A stretch of DNA of 64,000 nt from Streptomyces cadmiisoli (GTDB lineage: Bacteria > Actinomycetota > Actinomycetes > Streptomycetales > Streptomycetaceae), in NCBI RefSeq assembly GCF_003261055.1, contig NZ_CP030073.1, positions 5,642,001 through 5,706,000 on the forward strand, written 5' to 3'. This document shows, in pieces, positions 19,501 to 27,167 of the stretch; positions within the stretch are counted from its first letter, which is position 1, and the number at the start of each line of letters is the position of its first letter. The notes under the pieces were generated by a model. That model did not search any database. It was not told the origin of the DNA and worked only from the letters and a program-made list of their open reading frames with translations. The position numbers were made by a program, and so were the translations under genes.

Positions 19501-20323
19501 GCTGCTGCGGGAGCCGGCCTCCACCGAGTCCGCCGACGAGGCCCGCGAGGTCCTCTCCCTGCGCGGCGAGATCGCCTTCGAGGACGTGCACTTCGCCTAC
19601 GGCGGCGAGGAGGAGGCCCTCAGCGCCGTCGACCTGACCATTCCGGCGGGGCAGACGGTCGCCTTCGTCGGCGAGACCGGCGCGGGCAAGTCGACGCTGG
19701 TGAAGCTGGTGGCCCGGTTCTACGACCCGACCGGCGGCCGGGTCACCGTCGACGGCGCGGATCTGCGCACCCTCGACCTCACCTCGTACCGGCACCGTCT
19801 GGGTGTCGTCCCGCAGGAGGCGTACCTGTTCCCCGGCACCGTCCGGGACGCCATCGCCTACGGCCGCCCGGGAGCCACCGACGCCGAGGTGGAGGCGGCG
19901 GCCCGCGCGGTCGGCGCGCACGAGATGATCGCCACGCTGGAGGGCGGCTACCTCCACGAGGTCGCCGAGCGGGGCCGCAACCTGTCCGCCGGGCAGCGGC
20001 AGTTGATCGCGCTGGCCCGCGCCGAACTGGTCGATCCGGACGTGCTGCTGCTCGACGAGGCCACGGCCGCGCTCGACCTGGCGACGGAGGCGCAGGTCAA
20101 CCAGGCGACGGACCGGCTCTCCGGACGCCGCACGACGCTCGTGGTGGCCCACCGGCTGACCACCGCGGCCCGCGCGGACCGGGTGGTCGTCATGGACCAC
20201 GGCCGGGTCGCGGAGGACGGCACCCACGAGCAGTTGCTGGCGCGCGGCGGGCAGTACGCCGAGCTGTGGCGGACGTTCGTCGGGTCGGCGGAGCCGGAGG
20301 AGCCGGTCGGCGCGTCCCGCTGA
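16592..20323 (+). CDS. Fused heterodimer-type ABC exporter (TMD-NBD-TMD-NBD)
   Basis: A 1243-aa protein holding two complete ABC exporter halves of type IV fold in one chain. Half 1 (about 1-590): six membrane segments, Walker A GSSGSGKST near 371-379, signature LSGGQ near 476, Walker B VLDDATSAVD near 500, H-loop IAHRRST. Half 2 (about 650-1240): six segments, Walker A GETGAGKST near 1026, signature LSAGQ near 1130, Walker B LLDEATAALD near 1153, H-loop VAHRLTT. NBD1 has Asp in place of the catalytic Glu, and NBD2 has the altered signature. Both defects fall in the same composite ATP site, as in heterodimeric exporters such as TM287/288. The GTG at 16592 follows GAACGGAGG. Cargo is unknown. 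It is not obviously co-transcribed with its neighbours. Confidence 0.92.
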   Translation: MAVQRGEDRGWARRLAGYAWRHRTDVILALGSSLAGMAVLALVPLITKVIIDDVIGDRTREMGPWAGGLVGAAVLVYVLTYVRRYYGGRLALDVQHDLRTDMFETITRLDGRRQDELSTGQVVGRATSDLQLIQSLLFMLPMTIGNFLLFLISLGIMASLSLPLTFVALAVAPALWVIAKRSRSRLHPATWYAQAQAAAVAGVVDGAVSGVRVVKGFGQEDQETGKLREVGRKLFAGRLRTIRLNSVYTPALQSVPAVGQVAMLALGGWLAVRGQITLGTFVAFSTYLAQLVGPVRMLAVVLTVAQQARAGTERVLELIDTEPTLRDGTKDLPADAPATVEFDDVSFGYDAERPVLDGLSFEIRPGETLAVVGSSGSGKSTVSLLLPRFYDVTHGAVLVGGHDVRELTLDSLRAAIGMVPEDSFLFSDTVRNNIAYGRPDATREQIEEAARAAQADGFIAALPDGYDTEVGEHGLTLSGGQRQRVALARAILTDPRLLVLDDATSAVDARVEHEIHEALKQVMRGRTTLLIAHRRSTLGLADRIAVLDSGRLADLGTHEELQERSALYRRLLTDPDGLGGVSPGHAQPVAPPEDTSLRDELDAEFDAERGVTPRLWTGDREPKDTGLAGTPATPELLAQVDALPPATDVPGVDEASAVRPEDSYGLKRLLRGFGVPLLISLGLVAVDAGSGLLLPVLIRHGIDSGVGEMALGAVWAASLLALLAVLAQWAAQIGEIRMTGRTGERVLYSLRLKIFSQLQRLGLDYYERELTGRIMTRMTTDVDALSTFLQTGLVTAFVSVVTFFGIMGALLVIDVQLALVVFATLPPLIVATYFFRRASVKAYELARERVSTVNADLQETVSGLRIVQAFGRERDGGRRFTERSDSYRQARIRGQWLISVYFPFVQLLASVAAAAVLIAGAGRIEAATLTAGALVAYLLYIDLFFAPVQQLSQVFDGYQQATVSLGRIQELLREPASTESADEAREVLSLRGEIAFEDVHFAYGGEEEALSAVDLTIPAGQTVAFVGETGAGKSTLVKLVARFYDPTGGRVTVDGADLRTLDLTSYRHRLGVVPQEAYLFPGTVRDAIAYGRPGATDAEVEAAARAVGAHEMIATLEGGYLHEVAERGRNLSAGQRQLIALARAELVDPDVLLLDEATAALDLATEAQVNQATDRLSGRRTTLVVAHRLTTAARADRVVVMDHGRVAEDGTHEQLLARGGQYAELWRTFVGSAEPEEPVGASR

Positions 20324-20402
20324 CGGCCGCGCAACCGAACGCCCTACGTCACGCGTCCGTACACCAGTACGCCAGGTGTCGCGGCACGGAGGGACGGGCG
20401 AA

Positions 20403-20795
20403 GTGGACAGGGGAGCGAAGGGCATACGGCGGCGGCTCGCACTCGGCATGGCCCTGCTGACCGCGTCCGGACTGTTCGCGCTGGCGGCACCGGCGGACGC
20501 GCACGCGGCCGCCGGCTGCTCCGGACGCAAGGTCAGGACGCTCCCGTTCTCCACCGGCACCCTGCACGTCTACCGGCAGGGCCGCTACGTCTGCGCCGTC
20601 ACCCTGGCCGAGAACCCCGGCCGCGAGCGGACGATGTCGGCGAGCGTGCAGGCCCGCGGCCACCGCCCGGTCGCCCGCAAGGGCAAGCGCACCCATCGCA
20701 TCGGCACTCCGCTCGTCTACGCCGGGCACCGGTGCGTGCGGGTCGCGGGGGAGGTCGGCGGGGGTTCGACCAGCTCGGGCTGGATCCTGTGCTGA
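20403..20795 (+). CDS. Small secreted protein of unknown function
   Basis: A 130-aa protein with a clear Sec signal peptide (RRRLALGMALLTASGLFALAAPADAHA, cleavage likely after AHA or AAA near residue 36). The short basic mature domain has three Cys (CSGRKVRTLPFSTGTLHVYRQGRYVCAV... and a terminal ILC). I do not recognise the family; secreted spore- or hypha-surface proteins of this size are common in Streptomyces. The GTG at 20403 follows GGAGGGA with about nine bases' spacing. It sits between the ABC exporter and the S28 peptidase with its own gaps on both sides, so it is probably monocistronic. Confidence 0.7.
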   Translation: MDRGAKGIRRRLALGMALLTASGLFALAAPADAHAAAGCSGRKVRTLPFSTGTLHVYRQGRYVCAVTLAENPGRERTMSASVQARGHRPVARKGKRTHRIGTPLVYAGHRCVRVAGEVGGGSTSSGWILC

Positions 20796-20833
20796 ACGCC
20801 TGGTCAGGGGGCGTTCGCCTGAAACCCTCCTGG

Positions 20834-20879
20834 TGTGAACAGAGTTGCTCCGATAGCTTCTGGCGCACATCTGTTCACA
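20834..20879. promoter_or_regulatory. Split inverted repeat TGTGAACAGA...TCTGTTCACA before peptidase gene
   Basis: Perfect 10-bp arms, TGTGAACAGA at 20834-20843 and TCTGTTCACA at 20870-20879, are separated by 26 bp. The downstream arm ends 12 bases before the peptidase start codon and abuts its AGGGAGGG ribosome binding site. It could be two operator half-sites flanking a promoter, or a long hairpin in the 5' leader that hides the translation start. Confidence 0.5.
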
Positions 20880-20891
20880 TAGGGAGGGTGC

Positions 20892-22319
20892 ATGCGCAAG
20901 GCGCTCAGATGGCTGCTCGCGCTCACCGTGCTCATAGGCACTTTGAGCACGGCGGGGGCGGCCACCGCCGCCCAGCCGGAGGCCGACGGCTCCACCGACA
21001 TCAAGGAGAGGCTGCTCTCCGTACCGGGGATGAAACTGGTCGAGGAGAAGCCGTACACGGGCTACCGCTTCTTCGTCTTCACCTACGCTCAGCCGGTCGA
21101 CCACCGCAGGCCCTCCAAGGGCACGTTCGAGCAGCGGATCACGGTGCTGCACAAGGACGTCTCCCGCCCGACGGTCTTCTACACGGGCGGCTACAACGTC
21201 TCCACGAACCCCAGCCGCCGTGAGCCGACGCAGATCGTCGACGGCAACCAGGTCTCCATGGAGTACCGTTTCTTCACCCCGTCCCGGCCCGCCCCGGCTG
21301 ACTGGACGAAGCTGGACATCTGGCAGGCGGCCAGCGACCAGCACCGCATCTTCAAGGCGCTCAAGCCGATCTACGGCCAGAAGTGGCTGTCCACCGGCGG
21401 CTCCAAGGGCGGTATGACCGCCACGTACTACGAGCGCTTCTACCCGCGCGACATGGACGGCGTCGTCGCCTACGTCGCGCCCAACGACGTGGTCAACGAC
21501 CAGGACGCCGCCTACGACCGCTTCTTCGCGGGCGTCGGCACCAAGGAGTGCCGCGACCGGCTGAACGGCGTGCAGCGCGAGGCGCTCGTGCGCCGGGAGC
21601 CGCTGAAGCAGCGGTACGCGGAGTACGCGGCGGAGAACGGCTACACCTTCGACACCACCGGCAGCCTGGACAAGTCCTACGAGGCCACCGTGCTCGACTA
21701 CGTGTGGGGCTTCTGGCAGTACAGCCTGCTGTCCGACTGCGAGTCGATCCCCGCGGACGCCGCGAACGCCACCGACGAGGAGATCTGGAACTCGGTCGAC
21801 GCGATCGCCGGGTTCTCCTTCTACACGGACCAGGGCCTGGCGCCGTACTCGCCGTACTACTACCAGGCGGGCACCCAGCTCGGCGCGCCCACGATCCACT
21901 TCCCCCACATCGAGAAGAAGTACCTGCGGTACGGCTACCTGCCGCCGCGTCACTTCCTGCCGCGTGACATCGAGATGAAGTTCCAGCCGCACGCGATGCG
22001 CGACGTGGACAACTGGGTCCGGCACAACGCCGAGCGCATGCTGTTCGTGTACGGCGAGAACGACCCGTGGGGCGCGGAGCAGTTCCGCCTCGGCAAGGGC
22101 GCGCGCGACTCGTACGTCTTCACCGCCCCCGGCGCCAACCACGGCGCCAACGTGGCCGGACTGAAGGCCGAGCAGAAGGCGCTCGCCACCGCCCGCATCC
22201 TGAAGTGGGCGGGCGTCGCCCCCGCCGCGGTCCAGGCGGACCCGGCGAAGGCCCGGCCGCTGGCCGCGTTCGACGCCAAGCTCGACAAGCGCGGCGCGGA
22301 GCGCACACTGCGTCCGTGA
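20892..22319 (+). CDS. Secreted S28-like prolyl tri/tetrapeptidyl aminopeptidase
   Basis: A 475-aa exported serine peptidase. The signal peptide is MRKALRWLLALTVLIGTLSTAGAATAAQP. The alpha/beta-hydrolase fold has the nucleophile Ser171 in STGGSKGGMTATYYERFYP, an acid in YGENDPWG and a His in TAPGANHGAN, so the triad is complete. Length and motifs match Streptomyces S28-type prolyl tri/tetrapeptidyl aminopeptidases such as that of S. mobaraensis, which trim peptides from the N-terminus outside the cell. It starts at ATG 20892 with AGGGAGGG upstream, and a split inverted repeat overlaps the leader. It ends at a bidirectional hairpin shared with the convergent lipoprotein gene. Confidence 0.88.
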   Translation: MRKALRWLLALTVLIGTLSTAGAATAAQPEADGSTDIKERLLSVPGMKLVEEKPYTGYRFFVFTYAQPVDHRRPSKGTFEQRITVLHKDVSRPTVFYTGGYNVSTNPSRREPTQIVDGNQVSMEYRFFTPSRPAPADWTKLDIWQAASDQHRIFKALKPIYGQKWLSTGGSKGGMTATYYERFYPRDMDGVVAYVAPNDVVNDQDAAYDRFFAGVGTKECRDRLNGVQREALVRREPLKQRYAEYAAENGYTFDTTGSLDKSYEATVLDYVWGFWQYSLLSDCESIPADAANATDEEIWNSVDAIAGFSFYTDQGLAPYSPYYYQAGTQLGAPTIHFPHIEKKYLRYGYLPPRHFLPRDIEMKFQPHAMRDVDNWVRHNAERMLFVYGENDPWGAEQFRLGKGARDSYVFTAPGANHGANVAGLKAEQKALATARILKWAGVAPAAVQADPAKARPLAAFDAKLDKRGAERTLRP

Positions 22320-22325
22320 CGTCCC

Positions 22326-22359
22326 GCTGCGCCCGCCCGCTACACCGGGCGGGCGCAGC
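22326..22359. terminator. Bidirectional hairpin terminator
   Basis: A perfect 14-bp stem (GCTGCGCCCGCCCG / CGGGCGGGCGCAGC) with a six-base loop that contains the stop codon of the minus-strand lipoprotein gene. It can terminate both the peptidase and the lipoprotein transcripts. Confidence 0.8.
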
Positions 22360-22984
22360 CCACCGGGTTGTCGCCACCGAGCTGCACGTACAGCGCGGTC
22401 GAGGCCGCGCAGTCGGCGCGGGTGGCGACCGCCTCGGTCACCTCGAACTCCGGTTTCCGCTCGCCCTTTCCGTCGCACGCGGTCTCCCGGACCTGGCCGC
22501 CGCCGGAGTCGTAGACGCAGTCGCCGACGATCGTGCGGGGGCCGCCCCCGCCGCCGGGGTCGCCGGGGTGCGGCGGCTGGAGCGTGCGCATACAGGCGTA
22601 GCCCTGCGGGATCGCGCCGTCGCCGTCCTCGTCGTGCGAGGGCCGCTGTTCGCTGATGTGCAGCACGAAGTCCGTGGTCCCGGGGCACGGTGGCCCCTCG
22701 CCCACCGTGCCGTCGTGCCGTGCCACCACCCGTGCCGCCGCCCGCTCACCGGTGCAGGGCACCTCGGTGAAACTGGTCGCGCCGAACGAGCTGCACTCGT
22801 CTACCGCGAGGAACTCCGCCCCGTAGCCCGACGGCCGGGCCGTCGGCGACACCTCCCGGCCGGCGGTCGGATCGTCCTGCGACCCCTCGCCCGCGGCCCC
22901 CTGGCAGCCCGTCAGCAGGACTGCCAGCAGGACCGACAGGACCACCCCCGTGGAACGTCCTTCACGCTCGGTCATCTCCCCCAC
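22340..22984 (-). CDS. Putative lipoprotein of unknown function
   Basis: A protein of about 214 aa with a lipoprotein signal: MTEREGRSTGVVLSVLLAVLLTGCQG has the lipobox LLTGC, so Cys about 27 residues from the N-terminus would be lipidated and the protein anchored outside the membrane. The mature part is acidic and Gly/Pro-rich with several paired Cys (DECSSF, EVPCTGE, PPCPGTT, GYACMRT, GDCVYD, ETACDGK, RADCAAS, VGCARP), suggesting a disulphide-stabilised extracellular domain. I do not recognise the family. The GTG at 22984 or the ATG at 22975 may be the start. It converges on the S28 peptidase gene. Confidence 0.75.
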   Translation of the reverse strand: MGEMTEREGRSTGVVLSVLLAVLLTGCQGAAGEGSQDDPTAGREVSPTARPSGYGAEFLAVDECSSFGATSFTEVPCTGERAAARVVARHDGTVGEGPPCPGTTDFVLHISEQRPSHDEDGDGAIPQGYACMRTLQPPHPGDPGGGGGPRTIVGDCVYDSGGGQVRETACDGKGERKPEFEVTEAVATRADCAASTALYVQLGGDNPVGCARPV

Positions 22985-23100
22985 CCCCGTCCAGCGTGAC
23001 CCGCCGCGGCGGGACCACGCCAGACACGCTGAGCGCTTTGCGTCAGTTGGGGGTGGTGCGCCGGGTGTGGGGCGTACGGTGCCCTACGCCCAATTGACGC

Positions 23101-24924
23101 CTAGTACGACAGCCCGTGTCCGATGGGATACAGCACCCGGGTCGGATCGTCGGCCCGCTGCACCGGCACCGGCAGCTTCCCGCGCGGCCGCACCCGTCCG
23201 GCGATCACCCGCGCGGCGGCCCGCACCTCCACGTCCGTCCAGGAGTACGCCGCCAGGTAGGCGCGCACGCCGGGCAGTTGGGCGACGTCGTACGGGTTGC
23301 GGATCGCCAGCGCCACCACCGGCCGGCCGGTCGCCAGCAGCCGCTCGACCAGCGTCCGCTGGGCGCTGCTCGCCGTGACGTTGTACGTCGCGACCACGAC
23401 GGCGTCCGCTTCGCCGGCCGCCGTCACGGCCTGCTCGACGGCCGCCGCGGTCGGGTTGATGCCGGTCGACAGGGCGGTCGCCGTGAAGCCCAGCTCCGTC
23501 AGCGCGCCCGCGAGCACACCGGTGGGCGGGCCCGTGGTGCCGGACGGCGAGGCGGGGTCGGCGCCCACGACGAGCAGCCGGGGGTGCTCGCGCCGGGACA
23601 GCGGCAGTGCCCGTCCCTCGTTGACGAGCAGGGTCGTCGTGCGCTCGGCGATCCGGTCGGCCGCCGCCAGGTGCGACCGGGTGCCGACCGTGCGGTCCAC
23701 GCCGCGCTCGCTGACGTACGGATCGTCGAACAGGCCGAGCTTCGCCTTCAGCCGCAGCACCCGCAGGACCGACTCGTCGAGCCGCTCCTCGGTCAGCTCG
23801 CCGTTCAGCACGGCGTCGCGGACCGCGTTCCAGGCGACGTCCAGCTTGGGCGCGTTGAGCAGCACGTCCACGCCCGCCTTCAGCGCCAGGACCGGCACCC
23901 GGTCGTCGCCGTACTTCGTGCGCACCCCCGCCATGTCGAGGGCGTCGGTGACCACCACGCCGTCGTAGCCGAGCCGCTCGCGCAGGATGCCCGTGAGGAT
24001 GGGGCGGGAGAGGGTGGCCGGGTCGCCGGAGTCGTCCAGCGCGGGCACCAGGATGTGCGCGGTCATGATGGAGTCGATGCCGGCCTCGACGGCGGCCCTG
24101 AACGGCGGTGCGTCCAGCGACTCCCACTGCTCGCGGGTGTGGGTGATGACGGGGAAGCCGTAGTGGCTGTCGACCTCGGTGTCGCCGTGCCCGGGGAAGT
24201 GCTTGGCGGTCGCGGAGACCCCGGAGCGCTGGTAGCCGGCGACCTCGGCGGTGACGAGATCGGCCACCGCGTCGGGATCGGCGCCGAAGGAGCGGACGCC
24301 GATGACCGGGTTGGCCGGGTTGACGTTCACATCGGCGACGGGCGTGTAGTCCTGCCGGATGCCCATCGCGCGCAGTTCCGCGCCGGAGATCCGGCCGAGG
24401 GTGCGGGCGTCGGAGCGGGAACCGCCGGCCCCCATCGCCATCGCGCCCGGGAACAGCGTGGCCGGCTTGCCGACCCGCGCGACGATGCCGTGTTCCTGGT
24501 CGGTGGAGACCAGCATCGGCAGCCCGCGCGGCAGTTCGAGCGAGGCGCGCTGGATGCCGTTGGACAGCCCGGCGATCTGGTGCGGGTCGCGGGTGTTGTG
24601 CGCCCAGACGAAGTAGATGACGCCGCCCAGGCGGTACTTGGAGATCAGCTCGGCGGCCGTGCGCACGCCGAACTCCCGCAGGTTGGCATCGATGTCGGCC
24701 TGGTCGGGCTCGGTCGCGGAGTGGCCGTACACGCGCGAGGTGAACAGCTGGCCGACCTTCTCCTCCAGCGTCATACGGGAGATGATCCGCCGGATCCGGT
24801 CGTCATGGGCGTGTGCGGTCCCTCCCACTGCCAGAGCCGCGGTGACGCCGGCCGTGGCGGCGAGAACAGTGCGTCTGGAGGGGACCGCGGAGTTTCCCGC
24901 GCCTCCCGTGCTGGTGTGCTGCAC
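23101..24924 (-). CDS. Exported GH3 beta-N-acetylglucosaminidase (NagZ-like)
   Basis: A 607-aa glycoside hydrolase family 3 enzyme. The N-terminus SRRTVLAATAGVTAALAVGGTAHAH is a twin-arginine-type signal. The catalytic TIM barrel follows, with the NagZ hallmark KHFPGHGDTEVDSHYGFPV near residue 240 (His as general acid/base) and the nucleophile Asp in VVTDALDMAGV near 325. A C-terminal GH3 domain (about 390-600) is also present. It should remove N-acetylglucosamine from chitin oligomers or peptidoglycan fragments outside the cytoplasm. The GTG at 24924 follows GAAGGAG; a longer open frame upstream is not needed. An inverted repeat lies 33-67 bases upstream of the start. It appears monocistronic. 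Confidence 0.9.
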   Translation of the reverse strand: MQHTSTGGAGNSAVPSRRTVLAATAGVTAALAVGGTAHAHDDRIRRIISRMTLEEKVGQLFTSRVYGHSATEPDQADIDANLREFGVRTAAELISKYRLGGVIYFVWAHNTRDPHQIAGLSNGIQRASLELPRGLPMLVSTDQEHGIVARVGKPATLFPGAMAMGAGGSRSDARTLGRISGAELRAMGIRQDYTPVADVNVNPANPVIGVRSFGADPDAVADLVTAEVAGYQRSGVSATAKHFPGHGDTEVDSHYGFPVITHTREQWESLDAPPFRAAVEAGIDSIMTAHILVPALDDSGDPATLSRPILTGILRERLGYDGVVVTDALDMAGVRTKYGDDRVPVLALKAGVDVLLNAPKLDVAWNAVRDAVLNGELTEERLDESVLRVLRLKAKLGLFDDPYVSERGVDRTVGTRSHLAAADRIAERTTTLLVNEGRALPLSRREHPRLLVVGADPASPSGTTGPPTGVLAGALTELGFTATALSTGINPTAAAVEQAVTAAGEADAVVVATYNVTASSAQRTLVERLLATGRPVVALAIRNPYDVAQLPGVRAYLAAYSWTDVEVRAAARVIAGRVRPRGKLPVPVQRADDPTRVLYPIGHGLSY

Positions 24925-24956
24925 GTGCGCTCCTTCCGGAGGTGGTCCGTTGAAAA

Positions 24957-24991
24957 AAACTTCCAAAGGGCCACCAATATCCGGGAAGTTT
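24957..24991. promoter_or_regulatory. Inverted repeat AAACTTCC...GGAAGTTT upstream of GH3 gene
   Basis: AAACTTCC (24957-24964) and GGAAGTTT (24984-24991) form 8-bp arms 19 bp apart in an unusually AT-rich patch that includes a run of seven A. It lies 33-67 bases upstream of the GH3 start and could be an operator for sugar-responsive control. It does not match the full DasR consensus as I remember it. Confidence 0.4.
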
Positions 24992-25209
24992 CTGCCGGTC
25001 AAGGGGGCGCACACGAAGCGTCGAGGGGCCGCCATCGGCGCTTGGGAGGGGGGCGCGCCGATGGCGGCGGGCGGCCGGCCGCGGTACGGCTGAGAGGGTG
25101 ATCGGCATGCGCCGCCGGCGGCGGGGCCGACACCGCACCGTGGAGACTCATCCGGCAGCGTGGCCATTGGACGACGGCCGCGCGGACCGGGTTCCCGCTC
25201 GGCGCGGTT

Positions 25210-26151
25210 TCACGGAAGTCGGGACGCGGGAGCCGGAGGTGACGGTTGTGCCGAAACCTCCGCCCAGTTCTCCTGGAGGGTGCGCACCGTCTCGGCGATC
25301 GCGGGGCGGCCCGAGGCGCCGGTTCGCCACAGCGCGTAGATCCGTCGTACGGGCGTCGGGTCGAGCGTCACCTCCACCACCGCGCCGGGCAGCGGACCGC
25401 GGCCCAGCCGGGGGATGAGGGCGATGCCCAGTCCGGCGGCGACCAGCGCGACGAGGGTCGGGTTCTCGTCGGCCTGGTGCACGATGTCCGGTTCGTGGCC
25501 GGCGGTGCGCAGGGTGCGCACCAGCCAGTCGTGGCAGATCCGTCCAGGCGGCTGGCACAGCCACCGCTCCCCGCCGAGATCCTCCCGCCGCACGGTGCTC
25601 CGCCCGGCGAACGGATGCTCCCGCGGCACCAGCAGCGTGCACGGGTCGTCACCGATGACGGCCCCCTCGACCCCCGGCGGCACGGGCAGCGGCGCGATGT
25701 CCCAGTCGTGTGCGACGGCGAGGTCCAGCGCGCCCTTGGCGACCATCCCGACGGACAGATGCGGGTCGATCTCGCTGAGCCGGACGTCCAGGGCGGGATG
25801 CCGGGCGGCGAGCGCGGCGAGCACACCCGGCAGCAGCCCGCGTGCCGCGGACGCGAACGCGCCGAGGGTCAGCCGTCCGGCCGGCACCCCGCGCCGCCGC
25901 TCCAGCTCGGTCTCCGCCCGCTCCATGATGGCCAGCAGTTCCTGCGCGGTGGACACGAGTTGATGCGCCTCGGCGGTCAGCCGGACCCCCCGTCCCTCCC
26001 GCTCCAGCAGCACCGTCCGGGTCTCCCGTTCCAGCTTGGCGATCTGCTGGGAGACGGCGGACGGGGTGTATCCGAGCGCCGTGGCGGCGGCCCCCACCGT
26101 GCCGTGCACGGAGACGGCGTGCAGGGCGCGCAGGCGTTGCAGGTCGAGCAT
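25210..26151 (-). CDS. LysR-family transcriptional regulator
   Basis: A 313-aa LysR regulator. The N-terminal winged HTH is MLDLQRLRALHAVSVHGTVGAAATALGYTPSAVSQQIAKLERETRTVLLEREGRGVRL (about 1-60), followed by a LysR substrate-binding domain (about 90-295) with DLAVAHDWD and GLGIALIPRLG. It is divergent from a DMT-family exporter gene with a 74-89-bp gap, the standard arrangement for a LysR activator of an efflux gene. The effector is unknown. The ATG at 26151 matches the family N-terminus. Confidence 0.93.
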   Translation of the reverse strand: MLDLQRLRALHAVSVHGTVGAAATALGYTPSAVSQQIAKLERETRTVLLEREGRGVRLTAEAHQLVSTAQELLAIMERAETELERRRGVPAGRLTLGAFASAARGLLPGVLAALAARHPALDVRLSEIDPHLSVGMVAKGALDLAVAHDWDIAPLPVPPGVEGAVIGDDPCTLLVPREHPFAGRSTVRREDLGGERWLCQPPGRICHDWLVRTLRTAGHEPDIVHQADENPTLVALVAAGLGIALIPRLGRGPLPGAVVEVTLDPTPVRRIYALWRTGASGRPAIAETVRTLQENWAEVSAQPSPPAPASRLP

Positions 26152-26240
26152 GTGTCTCTCCGATGCTTAGCGCTGCTTCATTCCACCATGCAGCAACCGT
26201 CGCTGGTGCTTAATGGTCAGCCGGGGTGACCATCGGTGCC
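26152..26240. promoter_or_regulatory. Divergent LysR / exporter promoter region
   Basis: This short gap between the LysR and exporter genes contains two related AT-richer blocks, GCTTAGCGCTGCTTCATTC and GCTGGTGCTTAATGGTC. Both include CTTA with GCGC/GTGC-like surroundings, which may be the paired LysR contact sites. No precise T-N11-A assignment is made. Confidence 0.35.
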
Positions 26241-27167
26241 ATGCGTCCCGCCCACCTCGCGCTCGCCGTCCTCGTCGCCGCCGTCTGGGGCGTCAACTTC
26301 ACCGTCATCGAGATCGGCCTCGACCGTTTCCCGCCGCTGCTGTTCTCCGCCCTGCGCTTCCTGGCGGCGGCGGTCCCCGCGGTGTTCCTCGTGGGCCGGC
26401 CGAAGGTGGCCTGGCGATGGATCCTGGCGGTCGGGCTGGTGCTCGGCGTGGCCAAGTTCGGCCTGCTGTTCGTGGGGATGGACGCGGGGATGCCGGCCGG
26501 CCTGTCCTCGCTGGTGCTCCAGATCCAGGCCGTGTTCACCGCCCTGTTCGCCGCCGCGGCCCTCGGCGAACGCCCGTCCCGGCTCGGGGTGACCGGGATG
26601 GCCGTGGCCCTGGCCGGCATCGCCGTCGCGGCGGTCGACGAGGGCACGACCGGTCCGCTGACCGCCTTCGCGCTGGTGGTCGCCGCGGCGGCCTGCTGGG
26701 GCGCCTCCAACGTCCTGACCCGCAGGGCGGCGCCCCCGGACGCGCTGAACTTCATGGTGTGGGTGAGCACCGTGCCCGTCCTGCCGCTGCTGCTGCTCTC
26801 GCTGTGGACGGAGGGCCCCGCACGCGACCTCGAGGCGCTGCGCGCCCTCGACCGGCAGGGCGCCGGCACGATCCTCTACGTCGCCTGGATCACCACGGTG
26901 TTCGGCTTCGGGGCGTGGGGCCTGCTGCTGCGCCGCCACCCGGCCTCCACCGTCGCGCCCTTCTCGCTGCTGGTCCCGGTGTTCGGCATGACCTCCGCGG
27001 CGCTGTTCCTGGGCGAGCCGGTGACCCCACTGCGCTGGTGCGCGGCGGTGCTGCTGGTGGGCGGGGTGGCCGTCACGTCACTGGCGCCGCGGCGCGGGGC
27101 GCCGGCCCGCCGAGTGGACCCGGACCCGGCGGCCGCGGACCGCGCCGAGGTCACGCCGAGTCGTTGA
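26241..27167 (+). CDS. DMT-superfamily EamA transporter (metabolite exporter)
   Basis: A 308-aa membrane protein of the drug/metabolite transporter superfamily with two EamA repeats and ten hydrophobic segments. The N-terminal PAHLALAVLVAAVWGVNFTVIEIGLDRFPPLLFSALRFLAA is characteristic of the O-acetylserine/cysteine exporter (YdeD/EamA) branch. It probably exports an amino acid or small metabolite under control of the divergent LysR. The start is ambiguous: ATG 26241 is used, but an in-frame GTG at 26226 is possible. Its 3' end overlaps the convergent isomerase gene by 17 bp. Confidence 0.9.
   Translation: MRPAHLALAVLVAAVWGVNFTVIEIGLDRFPPLLFSALRFLAAAVPAVFLVGRPKVAWRWILAVGLVLGVAKFGLLFVGMDAGMPAGLSSLVLQIQAVFTALFAAAALGERPSRLGVTGMAVALAGIAVAAVDEGTTGPLTAFALVVAAAACWGASNVLTRRAAPPDALNFMVWVSTVPVLPLLLLSLWTEGPARDLEALRALDRQGAGTILYVAWITTVFGFGAWGLLLRRHPASTVAPFSLLVPVFGMTSAALFLGEPVTPLRWCAAVLLVGGVAVTSLAPRRGAPARRVDPDPAAADRAEVTPSR

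Noticed and set aside
16568..20560. A 1330-codon antisense frame across the fused ABC exporter
   Set aside because: It is opposite a gene with complete Walker and signature motifs, and its translation is repetitive and motif-free.
24941..24960. DasR (dre) site upstream of the GH3 gene
   Set aside because: Only a half-site-like GTGGTCCGTTG is present; the other half of the ACTGGTCTAGACCAGT-type consensus is missing.
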